The notes beneath the pieces are model-generated. The model saw nothing but the letters and a program-made list of their open reading frames with translations, searched no databases and was not told the DNA's origin. This document shows, piece by piece, positions 11,951 to 23,221 of a stretch of 64,000 bases of DNA (position 1 is the first letter of the stretch; every line of letters starts with the position of its first letter). The position numbers and the translations under genes are program-made. Source of the DNA: Limnephilus marmoratus. Lineage: Eukaryota > Arthropoda > Insecta > Trichoptera > Limnephilidae. Where the stretch lies: NCBI GenBank assembly GCA_917880885.1, contig OU862908.1, forward strand, positions 51,977,819 through 52,041,818, given 5' to 3'.

Positions 11951-12066
11951 GGCGGACAGAGCATTGCACACAGCGCTCTATTCCGCTGAATTTAACAATA
12001 AAAATATTGACATTTTTATTGTTTAATTCAGCGGAATAGAGCGCTGTGTGCAACGCTCTGTCCGCC
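11951..12066. repeat. Near-perfect 116-bp palindrome
   Basis: Two 54-bp arms (GGCGGACAGAGCRTTGCACA at the outer ends) match in inverted orientation with two mismatches, around a loop of about 8 bp. Flanks are AT-rich (TTATAT before, TAATAA after). A snap-back element is the simplest reading; no clear target duplication. Confidence 0.85.
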
Positions 12067-12203
12067 TAATAAATAAAAAGAAAAATAATGCAAGTACAGA
12101 TTTGATACATTTTACAATTGATTTCATACATTTACTTCATACATTTACATTAATACACTTGATTCATTGAGTGTACGAAGACATTACGTGGAGATTATTT
12201 TTA

Positions 12204-12600
12204 ACGTGAATGCTTCACAAGAGTCCCAGCTGCTCCTGTCTGGAGCCAGTGACACTATGGCATCGCCTATCGGGCTATGTTGCGAGGTTGAAGGTAGTGG
12301 CGGGAAAAGAGATTTGGAAGAGGAAGGTGGGGAAGTACCAGGTTACTCAGATCTGGTCACCAAACACGGCTAAAGCCGTTTCAAGCAACGTTTCAATTCT
12401 GATTGGTGGTCTTACACCAGGGCTATACTGAGAGTATCTTCTAATCCGGAACGTTCCGCAAATATGCCTAATATATATATATTATTTTATGTGTATTAAT
12501 TATGAAATAACAACACAAATAAAATTTATTTGCGCACGCGGAATGCTTTCCTGCGACTTTCGGATTGCGAATCAAGAGCTTCACCCCTCGGAAGTGAGGA
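12204..12600 (-). mobile_element. tRNA-derived SINE C, degenerate copy
   Basis: Matches 22796-23199 throughout (CTGTCTGGAGCCAGTGACAC, GCAACGTTTCAATTCTGATT, TTTATTTGCGCA). The tRNA-like head lies at the right end, about 12535-12600, so the element runs on the minus strand. The head is too decayed to show a good B-box. Confidence 0.75.
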
Positions 12601-13000
12601 CTCTTGGCTATCTAAGAGATGCATGATTCCTGTGTAAATTTCAATGTTCGAAATTGCTAAACAAGATTCAATACTATAACATAACATCAAAAATGAGCAT
12701 TCGCAATTGCGAAATGGATAAATATAAAAGGTCCATAAAAGAGTATTTTTCTGATACGTCGTAGTCATGAAAAACTTTTCTGTTGTTTAATAATTCTGTT
12801 ACGAATTAAATTTGTTGTGTGTAAATTATGTCTTCTTATGTACTGTATTTATAAATGCTGAAAAAGATCTGAATTATTAGTGACATGGGTGATTTTTTGT
12901 CGTTGTTATTTTTAACTGAATTCTAATAATTATGTATTAAACTTAATTAATGTCATATCCTTCAATTCAATCGTAGTTGACGGCTCTTCTTCCCATCCGC

Positions 13001-13175
13001 ATAAAATAATAATAAAAACATTTATTTTTCAACAGATTTTTACAAATTTGTACATCTTATCAATTTTTATTACATCGATTCTATAGAAAAATGGTTCACT
13101 ACTCAGCTACATTCAGGATTTCTCCCGGAACGAAGCTGGTTTTTTAGCAGTGCTTATAATCGTATACCCACTCTG
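13001..13175 (-). repeat. LINE 3'-end-like repeat G, copy 1
   Basis: Shares an (AATAATA)n edge, then TTTATT, CAGCTACATTCAGGATTTCT and GCTGGTTTTTTAGCAGTGC with 38003-38175. The simple-repeat edge fits the 3' tail of a minus-strand retroelement. Confidence 0.6.
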
Positions 13176-13491
13176 ACGTATAAAATTGAGAAATTACCCC
13201 AAGCCTCCGAAATATATAAGTACTATTACTATAACTATAAATATTTTATTTTAATTTATCTTTACGTTTTTTTCTGTTTTACGTAATAATATGAAGAATT
13301 TTAGCCAACATTTGCTGAGTTTATTTGGAGTACTAAAAGAAGATGTTAAGTGGAGTACAAAAAAGTGTGATGGAAATATAATTTTATTGTTTTTCTACAT
13401 TTTTTACTCCAAATATTTGCCGATTAAAATCCTTCGGGTACGTGCTGTTACATCCTGTATACATAATAATTGTTTAAAATTAAATTAAATT

Positions 13492-14508
13492 AATGCGGGG
13501 ATGCCACAAGGATCTTTGCTGTTACCGGCGCTGTTTTTGTTGCATTTCAACGAACTCGTTGAATGTGCACCAATTCATTGCTACGCAGACGATAGCACTG
13601 TTCACGAGGGTTATCTTTTTGATAAGCCCCATTTATGATGTTCGAACAACTCGGGAAGCCTTGAGACAAAAATTGACCACCACCTCGAAAAGATTCGTGC
13701 CTGGGGTAAGGCCAACCTGGTCAGTTTCAACGTCTCAAAAACCCAAGCGTGTCTGATTTCGGTAAAGGGGGAGATAATGACTATCTAGTTCAATTTGATG
13801 GGGGCACCCTCCCCGATAAAGGCTCCATTGAAATGCTTGGAGTAAGTATATCAGCCCGGCTCAGGTATCAGGGTTCCATAGAAGCCCGAGCAAATCGGCT
13901 TCCAAGAAACTAGGCATCTTATACAGGGTTCGCAGAATCTTCAGTAGCTAACCCTGTACAAATCTCAAGTCACGCCCAACAATTGAATTTGAAAATAATT
14001 TTTCAAAATTCATAAAAAATATAAACAACTTGATTCTATGTAAAGGAGGAAAGTCCGTCTGATTGACAATCCGTTGTTAACAGACCGATTGCGATCTCTA
14101 ATGCACAGACGCAGTTTAGAGATGCTGTGTCTATTCTACATGAATTTTAATGGAGCCTGCTCTAAGAAGCTAGCAGCGTTAATCCTCGGTGCACAGGTGC
14201 ACGTGCGTGAATTTTGACGGATAAGAGCGGAACACCTATTCACAATAATTGATGTTGGATTGACAAGCACAGGTCATTTCTTCCTACTGATTTTGTGTAA
14301 GTCGGCTCATATAAGGAACGAGATACCGGCATCTGTTTTTCCTCCTTTATATAATGCGCGCCTCTTGTATACCTTGTTAATAAATACCTTCCGACAGCCC
14401 CCCTTCTTCACCCGCCCCACACGTCGTGGCGACGTAATTCCCCTGTCTTTACACTTACAGACGAGGGCGCTCTTGCGAGGGAGTTGTATAATAAAAAAAT
14501 AGTAAACA
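13492..14508 (+). pseudogene. Decayed reverse transcriptase of LINE family A
   Basis: Broken frames give, in order: GMPQGSLL (domain B region, about 13500), a catalytic CYADDSTV segment (about 13581), KIRAWGKANLVSFNVSKTQA (about 13690-13748), an IEMLGVS turn (about 13830), a LIDNPLLTDRL stretch (about 14060) and ASVFPPLYNA near the C-terminus (about 14332). The same blocks in the same order occur on the minus strand at 21285-22054, so both belong to one family. Several stops and shifts make it non-functional. The stem-loop tail of that family is not visible here. Confidence 0.75.
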
Positions 14509-15236
14509 TCCTGTTATTTTTTTTCCATTACCACCAGAATGAGATCCATAAAATAAATGCTTTTCTTACTTGTTATGAGCGATTTTTTGTTTTTCATAAT
14601 TTTCTAATAAATTTCATTATTTTTATTTTTTACATGTTGTCTTATTAGAGGTAAACTCACAACTCACAAGAAGGAAATCCATAATTAGTTTTATTTTTGT
14701 TATGTACAACACATGTACATACTGATGAAATGCAAACTGCCGGTTTCCGGAAATTGAATAAATAAATAAAAACAGCTTAATTGGTTCAGCATTTTCAACG
14801 CACAAAACTTTGATTGAAGTGCACACACAAATGCCATTATTGAATTCAAGTACGCTTTGCTCGATTGTTACCGACAGGACGTGAATTCGGGACCGATGCA
14901 TTTAATTGCTTATGGACGAAATGTGTATTTTCATTCGAACTCAAAGCCGCAATTAGTATAATTTGAGGTATTTTGAATTCCACAATCTCTACGCGAAATT
15001 CGTTGGAGTAAATGTTATTACTTGATTCACGAATATGGTCAAATTTACAATAATAGAGAGTTGTTTGTCCGAGCGGACAAACGTACAACTGTCTCTTGTA
15101 CTGAATTGTGGTAGATAAATATAATTGGCTCTACATTTTGCAAGTTGAATTCACAAAACAATTCTGAATATTATGACAAAGGGAATATTTTTGCAGGTTT
15201 TCGATTTGGGAGGCGGGTACCAACACCTCTGCTGTA
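14509..15236. other. No recognised feature
   Basis: AT-rich. Short open frames on the minus strand show no domain. A TTGAATAAATAAATAAAAA tract near 14754 may be the tail of an old retroelement. Confidence 0.4.
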
Positions 15237-16004
15237 GTGCGATCATCTCCAGAAAAGTTTCCACAAAAAAACTCTACACATAAACACGCTACAAGGTTTA
15301 CAGAAAATTTATTAATACCAAAAGCAAACAAAACAATTTTCCAAAAAGGACCCTTTTACATGGCCATTAAAGTATACAACAACCTTCCACATGATATTAA
15401 ACAAATACAAGATACACTCACGTCATCACTAAAAACATTCCTTCTGAACATTACACATTAAGTGAATACCTCACATAGGTACAACTGTTTATATTTATGT
15501 ATATATAATAAATTAAAACAAATTCACTTTGTATTACACCACTTTTATATTTATATTTCATTTGTGTTCATATCTGTATAACATGTTAGGTAAACTGGAA
15601 GAAATAGGATATCATCATCATCATCACTATTGGCTCTACAATCCTTGGTGGGTCTTGGCCTCCTCAAGGGTCTTCCTCCACTCATCTCGGTTTTGTGCCA
15701 GCTCTCTCCAGTTTGGAAGCTCTAAGATAGATATGTCTTTGAGGACGTTGTCGCTCCATCTTAGTCTTGGCCTTACTAGGCTCCTTCGCCCTATTGGTCT
15801 TGAGTTCAGCAGGGACTTTGGTGCTTGATGCTCGGTCATTCTCTCCACATGACCCAGCCACCGAAGTCTTCCCAATTTTATAAATTTTGCGACGTTTAGC
15901 TCCTTAAACAAAGTATAGAGCTCATAAAAATAGGATAGGATATAGGTACCTATAAGTTATACCTTTTGTACTAAATGAAAATTTTGTACAATAAATGATT
16001 TTGA
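15237..16004 (+). mobile_element. CR1/Jockey-type LINE 3' part, split by an RTE insertion
   Basis: 15237-15461 encodes the C-terminal end of a non-LTR polymerase (HKHATRFTENLLIPKA, then MAIKVYNNLPHDIKQI). An AT-rich 3' UTR follows, interrupted at 15612-15927, and then the tail TTGTACAATAAATGATTTTG (about 15980-16003). A similar tail in reverse lies at 18352. The flanking 10-bp duplication AAATAGGATA (15602-15611 and 15928-15937) shows that both halves were once continuous. Confidence 0.7.
15612..15927 (-). mobile_element. RTE-like LINE fragment, C-terminal end
   Basis: Minus-strand frame (15636-15911) encodes LRWLGHVERMTEH and an arginine-rich RPRLRWSDNVLKDI stretch, then WRELAQNRDEWRK: the conserved C-terminal end of RTE-like polymerases. 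The 3' end carries a (GAT)n tract (plus strand ATCATCATC at 15611-15622). Strongly 5'-truncated. A 10-bp target duplication flanks it. Confidence 0.75.
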
Positions 16005-16009
16005 TTTTG

Positions 16010-16178
16010 TAGGTCACCCCAAGTGGTTCGCTACATTTGGTGACTCAGCAGGAGTGCCCGGTTTTGGGGGAGATGCATTCATACGTCCGTCACTCCTGAA
16101 AACACTGACCCGTTGATTCCTACCCACCTCTCATACTTTCCCTTTCTCACGATCTTCTGTGTGTAGCTAAAGTAAATT
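16010..16178 (+). mobile_element. SINE-like element B, 5'-truncated copy
   Basis: Starts within the family core (CACCCCAAGTGGTTCGCTAC) and continues through GACCCGTTGATTCCTACCCA to a decayed TGTGTGTAGCTAAAGTAAA tail. It sits directly behind a LINE tail. Confidence 0.75.
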
Positions 16179-16740
16179 TAAAAAAATTAAAAACTAGAAG
16201 TAAGTTAAAACTGACCTTACTTCAACACACCGCAGCGGTAAATAACGTCAATAATATACTATCTAAGTATCATACGTGACTACACAGTTGCAATTCAATT
16301 AGAACGAACAACATACGTTAATGGTTTAAAAATATTTGTATGTGTTAAAAGTTCTTACAAAGTTATTTTGGGGGTGAATATTACGTGACAGTTACCGCCC
16401 GCAATATCGAACCCTGTAATTATTGGAGAACACACACAGTTGTAAAGACTTTCATTAATCATGTGCACCGCCATCTTGTTCGTCATTTATTCCCAGGACT
16501 GAACAACTAACAACTAAACATGCAACGTGCGGGTTTAATTAATACCGTGCCGTGTTTCAAGACAATTATTACAGAATATGTTTCAATTAACACTTTATTC
16601 GCACACCTATTTCGACATCACGTTTCACGTAAGATATTTGTATATCGATAACATCGGTAAGTACTATAAACGTAATAACCCCCGCCCCAACAGGAAGTTA
16701 TTATGAATAATTATATTATATTTCTATTCTATCCCCATTT
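16179..16740. other. No recognised feature
   Basis: AT-rich sequence without coding signal or clear repeat. Confidence 0.4.
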
Positions 16741-17908
16741 AAAAAGCATTCGGCTTCCATGAAGGCGCTTTTATTGTGGAAATTGATATATTATGTTAAG
16801 GAATCACTTATGGTACTCCACTCCATACTGTCCAAGTATGGAGTGAATACAAATCTCATACAGGCAATTGCGTCTCTGTACGAGGGAAGCGTTGCGTGTG
16901 TTAGGGTGAACGGTGGTTTTACGGGGTGGTTTGACATCACAAAAGGTGTCAAGCAAGGATGCGTAATGTCACCATGGTTGTTCAATCTATACATGGATAA
17001 TTGTATGCAAGAATTGAAAGAGGCGGGATTGGGCGCGAAATTGAGTAATCTGAAAGTATGTTGCCTGTTGTATGCTGATGATGCGGTGCTGATTTCTAAC
17101 ACTATGGAAGATCTACAGTCTCTCGTATCTAGGATGAACGAAGTATGTATGAAGAATGAGTTAATGATGAATGTAAGTAAGTCTAAAGTCATGGTGTTTG
17201 AAAGAGAGAGTACGAAAACAGTATGCAACATAGTTGTGAATGATGAATACTTGGAGCAGGTGGATGAGTTTGTGTATCTGGGTAGTATGTTTACGAGAGA
17301 TGGGAAGGCTGAAAGAGATATTGAAAGAAGGGTGAATGCCGGTAACTCCATTAATGGTGGACTGAATGCCGTTGGCGCTAATAAAAATCTGTCAAAAAAG
17401 CGAAGCTAGCAGTCCACAATGGAGTCCTGGTACCTACCCTGATGTATGGCAGTGAGGCATGGAACTGGCAGAGGAAGGATGAAAGTAAACTGAATGCTGT
17501 TGAAATGAGATCCCTGAGACGTATGTGTGGTAAAACAATGTATGATCGTGTGAGAAATGTGGATATCCGCAATGAATGTAAGGCTGATGTAAGCATAATG
17601 AGTAAGATTAAGAAAGGGACCCTCAGATGGTTTGGGCATGTAGAGCGAATGAACGAAGGAAGTAGTGTAAGAAGAATATACGAAGCGAATGTGAATGGTA
17701 GAAGAAGTCGGGGACGCCCGAGGAAGACATGGCACGATCAAGTGAATCAGATACTTGAGTCGGGTCATGTCAAAAGCCAGAATAATAGAAGAGAATGTAT
17801 GAGATGATGTATGAATGTGAGTGAGGCAAAGAGTGTGTGAGAAGACCGAGTTGTTTGGCGGTCCGTCCTCTCTGCCTACCCCTGCGGGGAAATGGTTAGT
17901 TAGTTAGG
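16741..17908 (+). pseudogene. RTE-like LINE family D, RT domain to 3' end
   Basis: Two long frames, 16759-17409 and 17442-17807, are separated by a frameshift near 17400; another shift near 16765 breaks the KAF motif of domain A. Visible landmarks: GVKQGCVMSPWLFNLYMDN (domain B), the catalytic LLYADDAVL (about 17065-17091), VDEFVYLGSMFTRDG, then MYGSEAWNWQRKDES, RWFGHVERM and GRRSRGRPRKTW. The endonuclease is lost through 5' truncation. The 3' end is a (GTTA)n-like tract at 17895-17908. A second tail of this family lies at 59980-60076. Only a few lesions, so fairly young. Confidence 0.85.
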
Positions 17909-17982
17909 AATCACTTTTAATTTCAGAAAAATCTTTGATAGTCGCTGTATGATTAATTAAATCAATAGTAAGTGCAACTTCA

Positions 17983-18327
17983 TTTTGGGAGGCGGGTATG
18001 GGTACCGCCGCCCGCACCGGAAACCATTTAGTGGATAACCAACACCCCTGTCATAGGTCATCCCAAGTGGTTCGCTACGTTTGGTGACTTAGCTGGGGTG
18101 CCCGGGTTCATGGGGTGAGGTTTGTCTAGGACGTCTAGGTCTTGGCGGCGCACACATTTGCCTATCTACTGCATGGCGGGCCAGATCGGCAGAGAACTTC
18201 CTCTCCTTCATTTCCCTAAGAAGACCCTCCATACAGCACTTCCAAAGATGGCACAGGCTCTGAGAGAAATTGTCTAGAAATTGAGAAATTCCTTAGGGTC
18301 TCCTGTGTGGAGCTAATGTAAAAAAAA
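17983..18327 (+). mobile_element. SINE-like element B, near full-length
   Basis: Family start (TTTTGGGAGGCGGGTATGGG), core (AAGTGGTTCGCTACGTTTGG), middle and tail (CTCCTGTGTGGAGCTAATGT then poly-A). The 3' part is decayed: the inner stem of the tail has lost its pairing. Confidence 0.85.
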
Positions 18328-18351
18328 CTCACACATCTTAGTATAAATATT

Positions 18352-18480
18352 CATCAAAATCAAAATCATTTATTGTACAAAATTATTACATCATATATTT
18401 ACAGTTTTCAACATAGTTGTGGTTATAAAAAAATGTGCAAAAGTGAACTAAACTTTGAATTTCATCAAATTAACGTTGAA
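18352..18480 (-). mobile_element. LINE 3' end (tail with AATCATTTATTGTACAA)
   Basis: In reverse it reads TTGTACAATAAATGATTTTG followed by ATTTTGAT, the same tail as at 15980-16003. No coding part was recognised behind it, and the inner edge is uncertain. Confidence 0.5.
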
Positions 18481-19038
18481 AATAACGTAATCTATCGCTA
18501 GTTAAATAAACGATCTTCACATAACGTTTCTGTTGCAATTCATTTGATTACCAAATGGCGGTATATAAAATGGTGCATTATAGACTTGTCAATAATTAAA
18601 AACTTGTATGGTCACAAAAACACATTCTTAAAAACTTCTTAATCGAGTCTTATTCGACCACCACAACACGGGCATGTGCCCTAGCATGGCGATCGAAAAA
18701 TTATCAACAAATGTAATATAAAAAAGCTACAAAAGAAATGTGGACACCTCTATAACTCATATTGTTTTCTTTATTTGCCACGTAAAAATCTAAAACGTGT
18801 CTCCAATAAAATTAATACTAGAGAACGTGTTGGATATTAACTACAAAATAATAATAATTGCTTCATTTTTTGTTCTACCTTCACGTGAAAAATTCGGGAT
18901 GCTACCCATATTCTTCACATAATTGCTTTGATAATCTAGCAACATAACTTTTAATTCAAAATTAATAGATTAGTTAGTTTAAACCACGTTTATTTTTAAC
19001 CACGTTAAAATAAGTAAGTAATCTATTAATTTTGAATA
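18481..19038. other. AT-rich with a hairpin at its end
   Basis: Contains an inverted repeat: TTCAAAATTAATAGATTA at about 18956-18973 pairs with TAATCTATTAATTTTGAA at 19019-19036. The right arm directly abuts the element starting at 19039. No gene seen. Confidence 0.55.
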
Positions 19039-21053
19039 GGCCACTTGCATGGATTTCATAACGACTTGGAAAAAATCGGGTGGATAGATTTTTTACTAAG
19101 ATTACGAAAATGTTTAATTTTTTTAGAAATGTACAGTTTTTATTTTATTTTTAAATAAATAAATCCATTATATGGGCTTGTGACGTCACTACATGAAAAT
19201 GACCCGTCTCCGAAAATGTTCCCATTAATTTTATAAAATTCCACACTGATTGATTTTTTTTACATGGCATCATTTTGATTTCAGGCGAATTTTTTAATTT
19301 GACATTTAACGTTCACTAGATTTATTTATTTATTGGTGTAGGAACCAGAGAAGCAATATTGTCACTACGAATACTACTAGAAAGAAGAATAAAAAGAAAC
19401 CAAAACACATTCATCGCATTCATAGACCTGGAGAAGGCTTTCGACAAAGTAGAATGGAAAAGACTCAATAATATAGAGAATATAGAGAAAGACGAATAAT
19501 CCAGGCGCTATACAAGAATGAGGCGGCTATAATTAGATGTGACAATGATACAAAAGAAGCCAGTATAAGACAAGGGGTGAGACAGGGATGCTCTCTGTCA
19601 CCTGTTCTTTTTAACGCTTATATACAAAGTGCGATTGATGACTTGAGAGAGAGAATGAGTCACAGAAAAGGTGTAAAGATACACGGGCAAAAGGTGGGTA
19701 TGATAAGGTTTGCTGATGATATTGCTATGGTTGCTGAAAGCGAAGAAGAACTGCAAGAGGCCTTAACAACCATGCAAAGCATTCTTCAAAATAATTACAA
19801 CATCAAGATAAATAAAGACAAAACAAAGCTGCTGACTGTAGGCCGAACGCAACATCAGATGAGAGTAGAGATGTCAGGAGTTCCACTAAAGAACACCAAG
19901 GAGTTTGTTTACCTCGGGAGCAAAATAACATGGGACGGTCGGCCTAAGAGCGAGGTCGACAACCGTATACACCAGGCTAGGCTTGCATTCAATAAAAGGT
20001 CGAAAATAATAGAATTGAATAATATAAACCTAAAACTGAGAATACTCCTCATCAAGACCTATGTATGGAGTATCTTGATGTACGGCTGCGAAACATGGTG
20101 CCTATCCGAAAGAGATAAACGGAGACTAGAGGCTTTTGAGATGTGGTTCTAAAGAAGACTTTTAGGAATTTTCTGGAGAGACCACATTACAAATGAGGAG
20201 GTTCTCCAAAGAATCGAAGGAGGAAGGCACCTGCTTAGGACCATGTCTGAAAGGCGCGCAAGATGGATCGGCCATGTAATAAGACAAGAAGGCCTCTTGC
20301 ATGCCATAATGGAAGGTATGACCGAGGAAACAAACTCTAGGGGACGCCCACGCCGAGAGTACCTGGAGAACCTGCTGGTGGACGTGCACTGCTCATCATA
20401 TGCAGACTTCAATAGAGCCGCACGAGACAGGGAAGAGTGGAAGAGATGAATAGATGAAATTGCTGGAAACCAATCCCAGGATTGAAACCAGAGAGAGAGA
20501 GATTTATTGTTTGTTCTATGCGAACGTATCATTTGGTTTGATTTTTTGACAGATGTTATAAAGAGAACCCCGTACATTTTACGTTGTCCGTATGTTTTGG
20601 AGGTATAATAATAATGGTGCGGATTTTAACAAAATCAAATTTTATAATATTCTTATGATTATTATAATTTACAAGTACAAGTATATTACATTTGATTTAG
20701 CAATATAGACGTTGAACATTATAATGATTTATGATCAATAAGATGAATCAAGGAAAAAAATATTTATGAGATTTAATATTTTTGGTATGCCTCGTTATTC
20801 TCCTGTGCCATTCGTGTGGAAAACGTTCTTTTTTTAAAAATGATTTTCGGCTATGTAATTATCGTTTTTTCGCACCTATAAAATTATGTCCCGTCTTTCC
20901 GGTTTATAAAATATGGTCTGATTTTTCGGATTGAAATTTTCAAAAAATCGCCAGGGTTTCAAAAATACGATTAAAACAAAAAAAAAATACAGAATGTCTT
21001 AGAATATTTGCCTAAACCGGAATTTTTTTTTTTAAAATGTGATGCAAGTGGCC
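19039..21053. mobile_element. TIR element with TA target duplication, holding an RTE copy
   Basis: Ends GGCCACTTGCAT at the left and ATGCAAGTGGCC at the right are perfect inverted copies, each flanked by TA, as in Tc1/mariner-type insertions. Without the RTE copy inside (19335-20501) the element would be about 850 bp. No transposase was recognised. The pairing of the two ends is inferred from 12 bp plus the TA flanks. Confidence 0.5.
19335..20501 (+). pseudogene. RTE-like LINE family E, RT domain to C-terminus
   Basis: Frames join into a reverse transcriptase with FIAFIDLEKAFDKVEW (domain A), GVRQGCSLSPVLFNAYI (domain B), the catalytic IRFADDIAMV (about 19706-19735) and VYLGSKITWDGR. TYVWSILMYGCETW, RRARWIGHVIRQEG and a final DREEWKR follow at the C-terminus. 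Lesions: an internal loss or shift with a stop near 19480-19500 and a TAA at 20150-20152. The endonuclease is missing. The 3' end has a (GA)n tract near 20490-20501. Minus-strand relatives lie at 15612 and 49396. Confidence 0.85.
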
Positions 21054-21284
21054 TATTAAAATGGTGCCACAAAATAAGTTTGCCGTGTTTAAAGACATAA
21101 CTTTTAGATTGCCAACGAAAGTTAATTAATTAAATTACATCCGCGCAACTGACCATGCCATGCAAGGTTCGTAGAAAATGTATTTAACGAGATTAGTTTA
21201 TCGAGGGGTAGAGCGGTGATTGGCTAGAAAGTTGTGACGTAGTTTGAAGTCCATTCTCCATCGGGATTTTTGAATTAACTGCAA

Positions 21285-22054
21285 TTTTTTTTTACATTAA
21301 CTCCATACAAGAGGCCCTGAGGAAAATAATTTCTCTCAGGGCATATGTCATCTGGGATGCTGTGTGGAGGGTTTTTGAGGAGAGGAAGGAATGAACATTG
21401 GTCTTGAAGAGACCCATGTTGTAGGAAGGAGGAAACACAGAGGCCGGCAAATCATTCCACAGCCGAGCTGTTGAACACAAGAACGAGTCGAAGAAATGAC
21501 CCGTTCTCATGTGACAAATGTCAACCGTGTAAAAATATTGGGCACGCGTTTGGCGTGTTTCCCGACTATGCACCGGTGCCGAAGGGATCAATGACGCTAG
21601 TTCCTCGGAGCATCTTCCATTGTAACACCGGTAGAACAAGGAGAGCATTCCCACCCGACGCCTGTGCTCTAAAGATTGCAATCCGTCTGTTAAGACGGGA
21701 GAATCTATCAAACGGACCGCCCGTTTCTGCACAGAGTCGAGGGTATTTTTCAGGTATTTTGGAGCTCCAGACCAGAGATGGCTGCTAAATTCAACCGCGG
21801 GACGCACTTGTGATTTGTACAGGGTTAGCAGTTGTGTACTATTAAATTATCTGCGGACCCTGAACATTACGCCCAGTTTTTGGGAGGCTAACTTTACTCT
21901 GGCTTCGATGGAGCCCCCATACCTGAGCTGTTCACTTAGGGTTACACCAAGCATATCAATGGAAGGCCTGTTCGGAAGATTGCTACCGTTGAAAGATACT
22001 AGATTTTCATTTCGATCCCTTTTAGACGTAATCAGACAATGCAGTGCAGGTTAA
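21285..22054 (-). pseudogene. LINE family A, 3' third with stem-loop tail
   Basis: Minus-strand frame 21292-21807 (171 codons) encodes the region behind the RT domain: FSSHLWSGAPKYLKNTLDSV, HRRRVGMLSLFYRCYNGRCS and LWNDLPASVFPPSYNM. Upstream the frame continues to 22054 (NRPSIDMLGVTLSEQLRYGG) but has a stop near 21846. The 3' end (plus-strand left) is a nested stem-loop: CTCCATACAAGAG/CTGTGTGGAG outside, GCCCTGAGG/CTCTCAGGGC inside, followed by a TTAATGTAAAAAAAA end. The same tail ends the SINE-like B elements and the fragments at 46215 and 63889. Confidence 0.85.
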
Positions 22055-22458
22055 TAGCATCAAACGACTGAATGCATTTACAATATTTGTAAATGTAACT
22101 ATTATAAATAAATCAATTAATGATTTATTTATTACATAGATTGGTAATTGTACTAATTATTATTTATCAAAACTAGTTTTCGGAGTGAATTGGAAATAAT
22201 CCAGAGACTTCCAAATTGATGATGTAGATTCGAGAATATTAACGCCTTACTCAATGATGAAAATCAGTATACTTGTTGTCTGACAAATAAAGTAAATTTT
22301 CAAAATTGAAGGTCTAACTTATCAAATTGACATATCCAGAATTAAACTGGGAGAGTGGTAAGAATAATCGAAACATAATAAACGACCCATTCTGAAAAGG
22401 AAATAATCAAAAACGACCAGAGTATTATCAGGCGCGGTACGTATATGAATAAGTTAAC
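22055..22458. other. No recognised feature
   Basis: AT-rich with several AATAAAT tracts (about 22096-22135). No gene seen. Confidence 0.4.
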
Positions 22459-22777
22459 CAATTTGGGAAACGGGAATGGGTACCGCCGCCCCAGTTACCA
22501 TTTATTGGATAACCAACACCTCCGCCATAGGTCACCCCAAGTGGTTCGCTACGTGTGGTGACTTAGCACGACAACGGGTATGGCGGATATATATATTATA
22601 TTTGTCTGGATATGGCGGCGGATGACCTGGACACATTGAACCCTAGATTCTTACCCATCCCTCTTACCTTTTTCATTCCCAGAATTCCTCTCCAGCCTTT
22701 CCTTAAAAAGTACCTCTACACAGCATCCCCAAAGATGACATAGACCCTGAGGGAAAATATCTTTCTAAGGGCGTCCT
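22459..22777 (+). mobile_element. SINE-like element B, split by SINE C
   Basis: Family start and core are present. After the inner tail stem (CCCTGAGGGAAA...AAGGGCGTC) the sequence stops at a poly-T run that belongs to SINE C. The missing end (GAGCTAATGTAAAAAAAA) reappears at 23203-23221, behind SINE C. So SINE C inserted into this copy. Confidence 0.8.
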
Positions 22778-23199
22778 TTTTTTTTTTTTTTTACAGTGAA
22801 TACCGCACAAGAATCTCAACTGCTCCCGTCTGGAGCCAGTGAGACTATGGCATCCCCAATTGGGGTATGTTGTGAGGCTGAAGGTAGCGGGGAGGGGAAG
22901 GAGGTGGAGAAGAGGAAGGTTGGGAAGTACCTGGCTATTCAGATCTGGTCACTAAACACGGCTAAAGCCATTTTCAAGCAACGTTTCAATTCTGAATGGT
23001 GGTCTTACACCAGGGCGATACTGATAGTATCTTCCACTCTGGAACATGCCGCAAATATACTATATATTATTTTAAATGAATTAATTGTGAAATAACACAA
23101 ATTAATCAAATAAAATTTATTTGCGCATGCCGGGTTCGAACCCGCGACCTCCGGAATGTGAGTCAAGAGTCTTAGCCACTGGACTACGGAGGCCGTCAA
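22778..23199 (-). mobile_element. tRNA-derived SINE C, best copy
   Basis: On the minus strand a tRNA-like head (23122-23194) shows an A-box look-alike (TAGTCCAGTGG) and an excellent B-box (GGTTCGAACCC). The head is followed by an AT-rich part, a GC-richer body, and a poly-A tail seen as poly-T at 22778-22793. The acceptor ends do not pair and the sequence runs on into the body, so it is not a tRNA gene. Transcription by RNA polymerase III from the internal promoter is expected for such elements. Other copies: 12204-12600 and 38579-39050. Confidence 0.85.
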
Positions 23200-23221
23200 A
23201 TTTTGAGCTAATGTAAAAAAA

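Noticed and set aside
16791..17351. 186-codon minus-strand gene
   Set aside because: Exact antisense of the RTE-like RT domain with YADD on the plus strand.
21471..22054. Plus-strand frames of 79-105 codons
   Set aside because: Antisense of the LINE family A polymerase.
23122..23194. tRNA gene
   Set aside because: A- and B-box look-alikes are good, but the acceptor ends do not pair, and the same head with the same body follows at 12204 and 38579. It is the head of a SINE.
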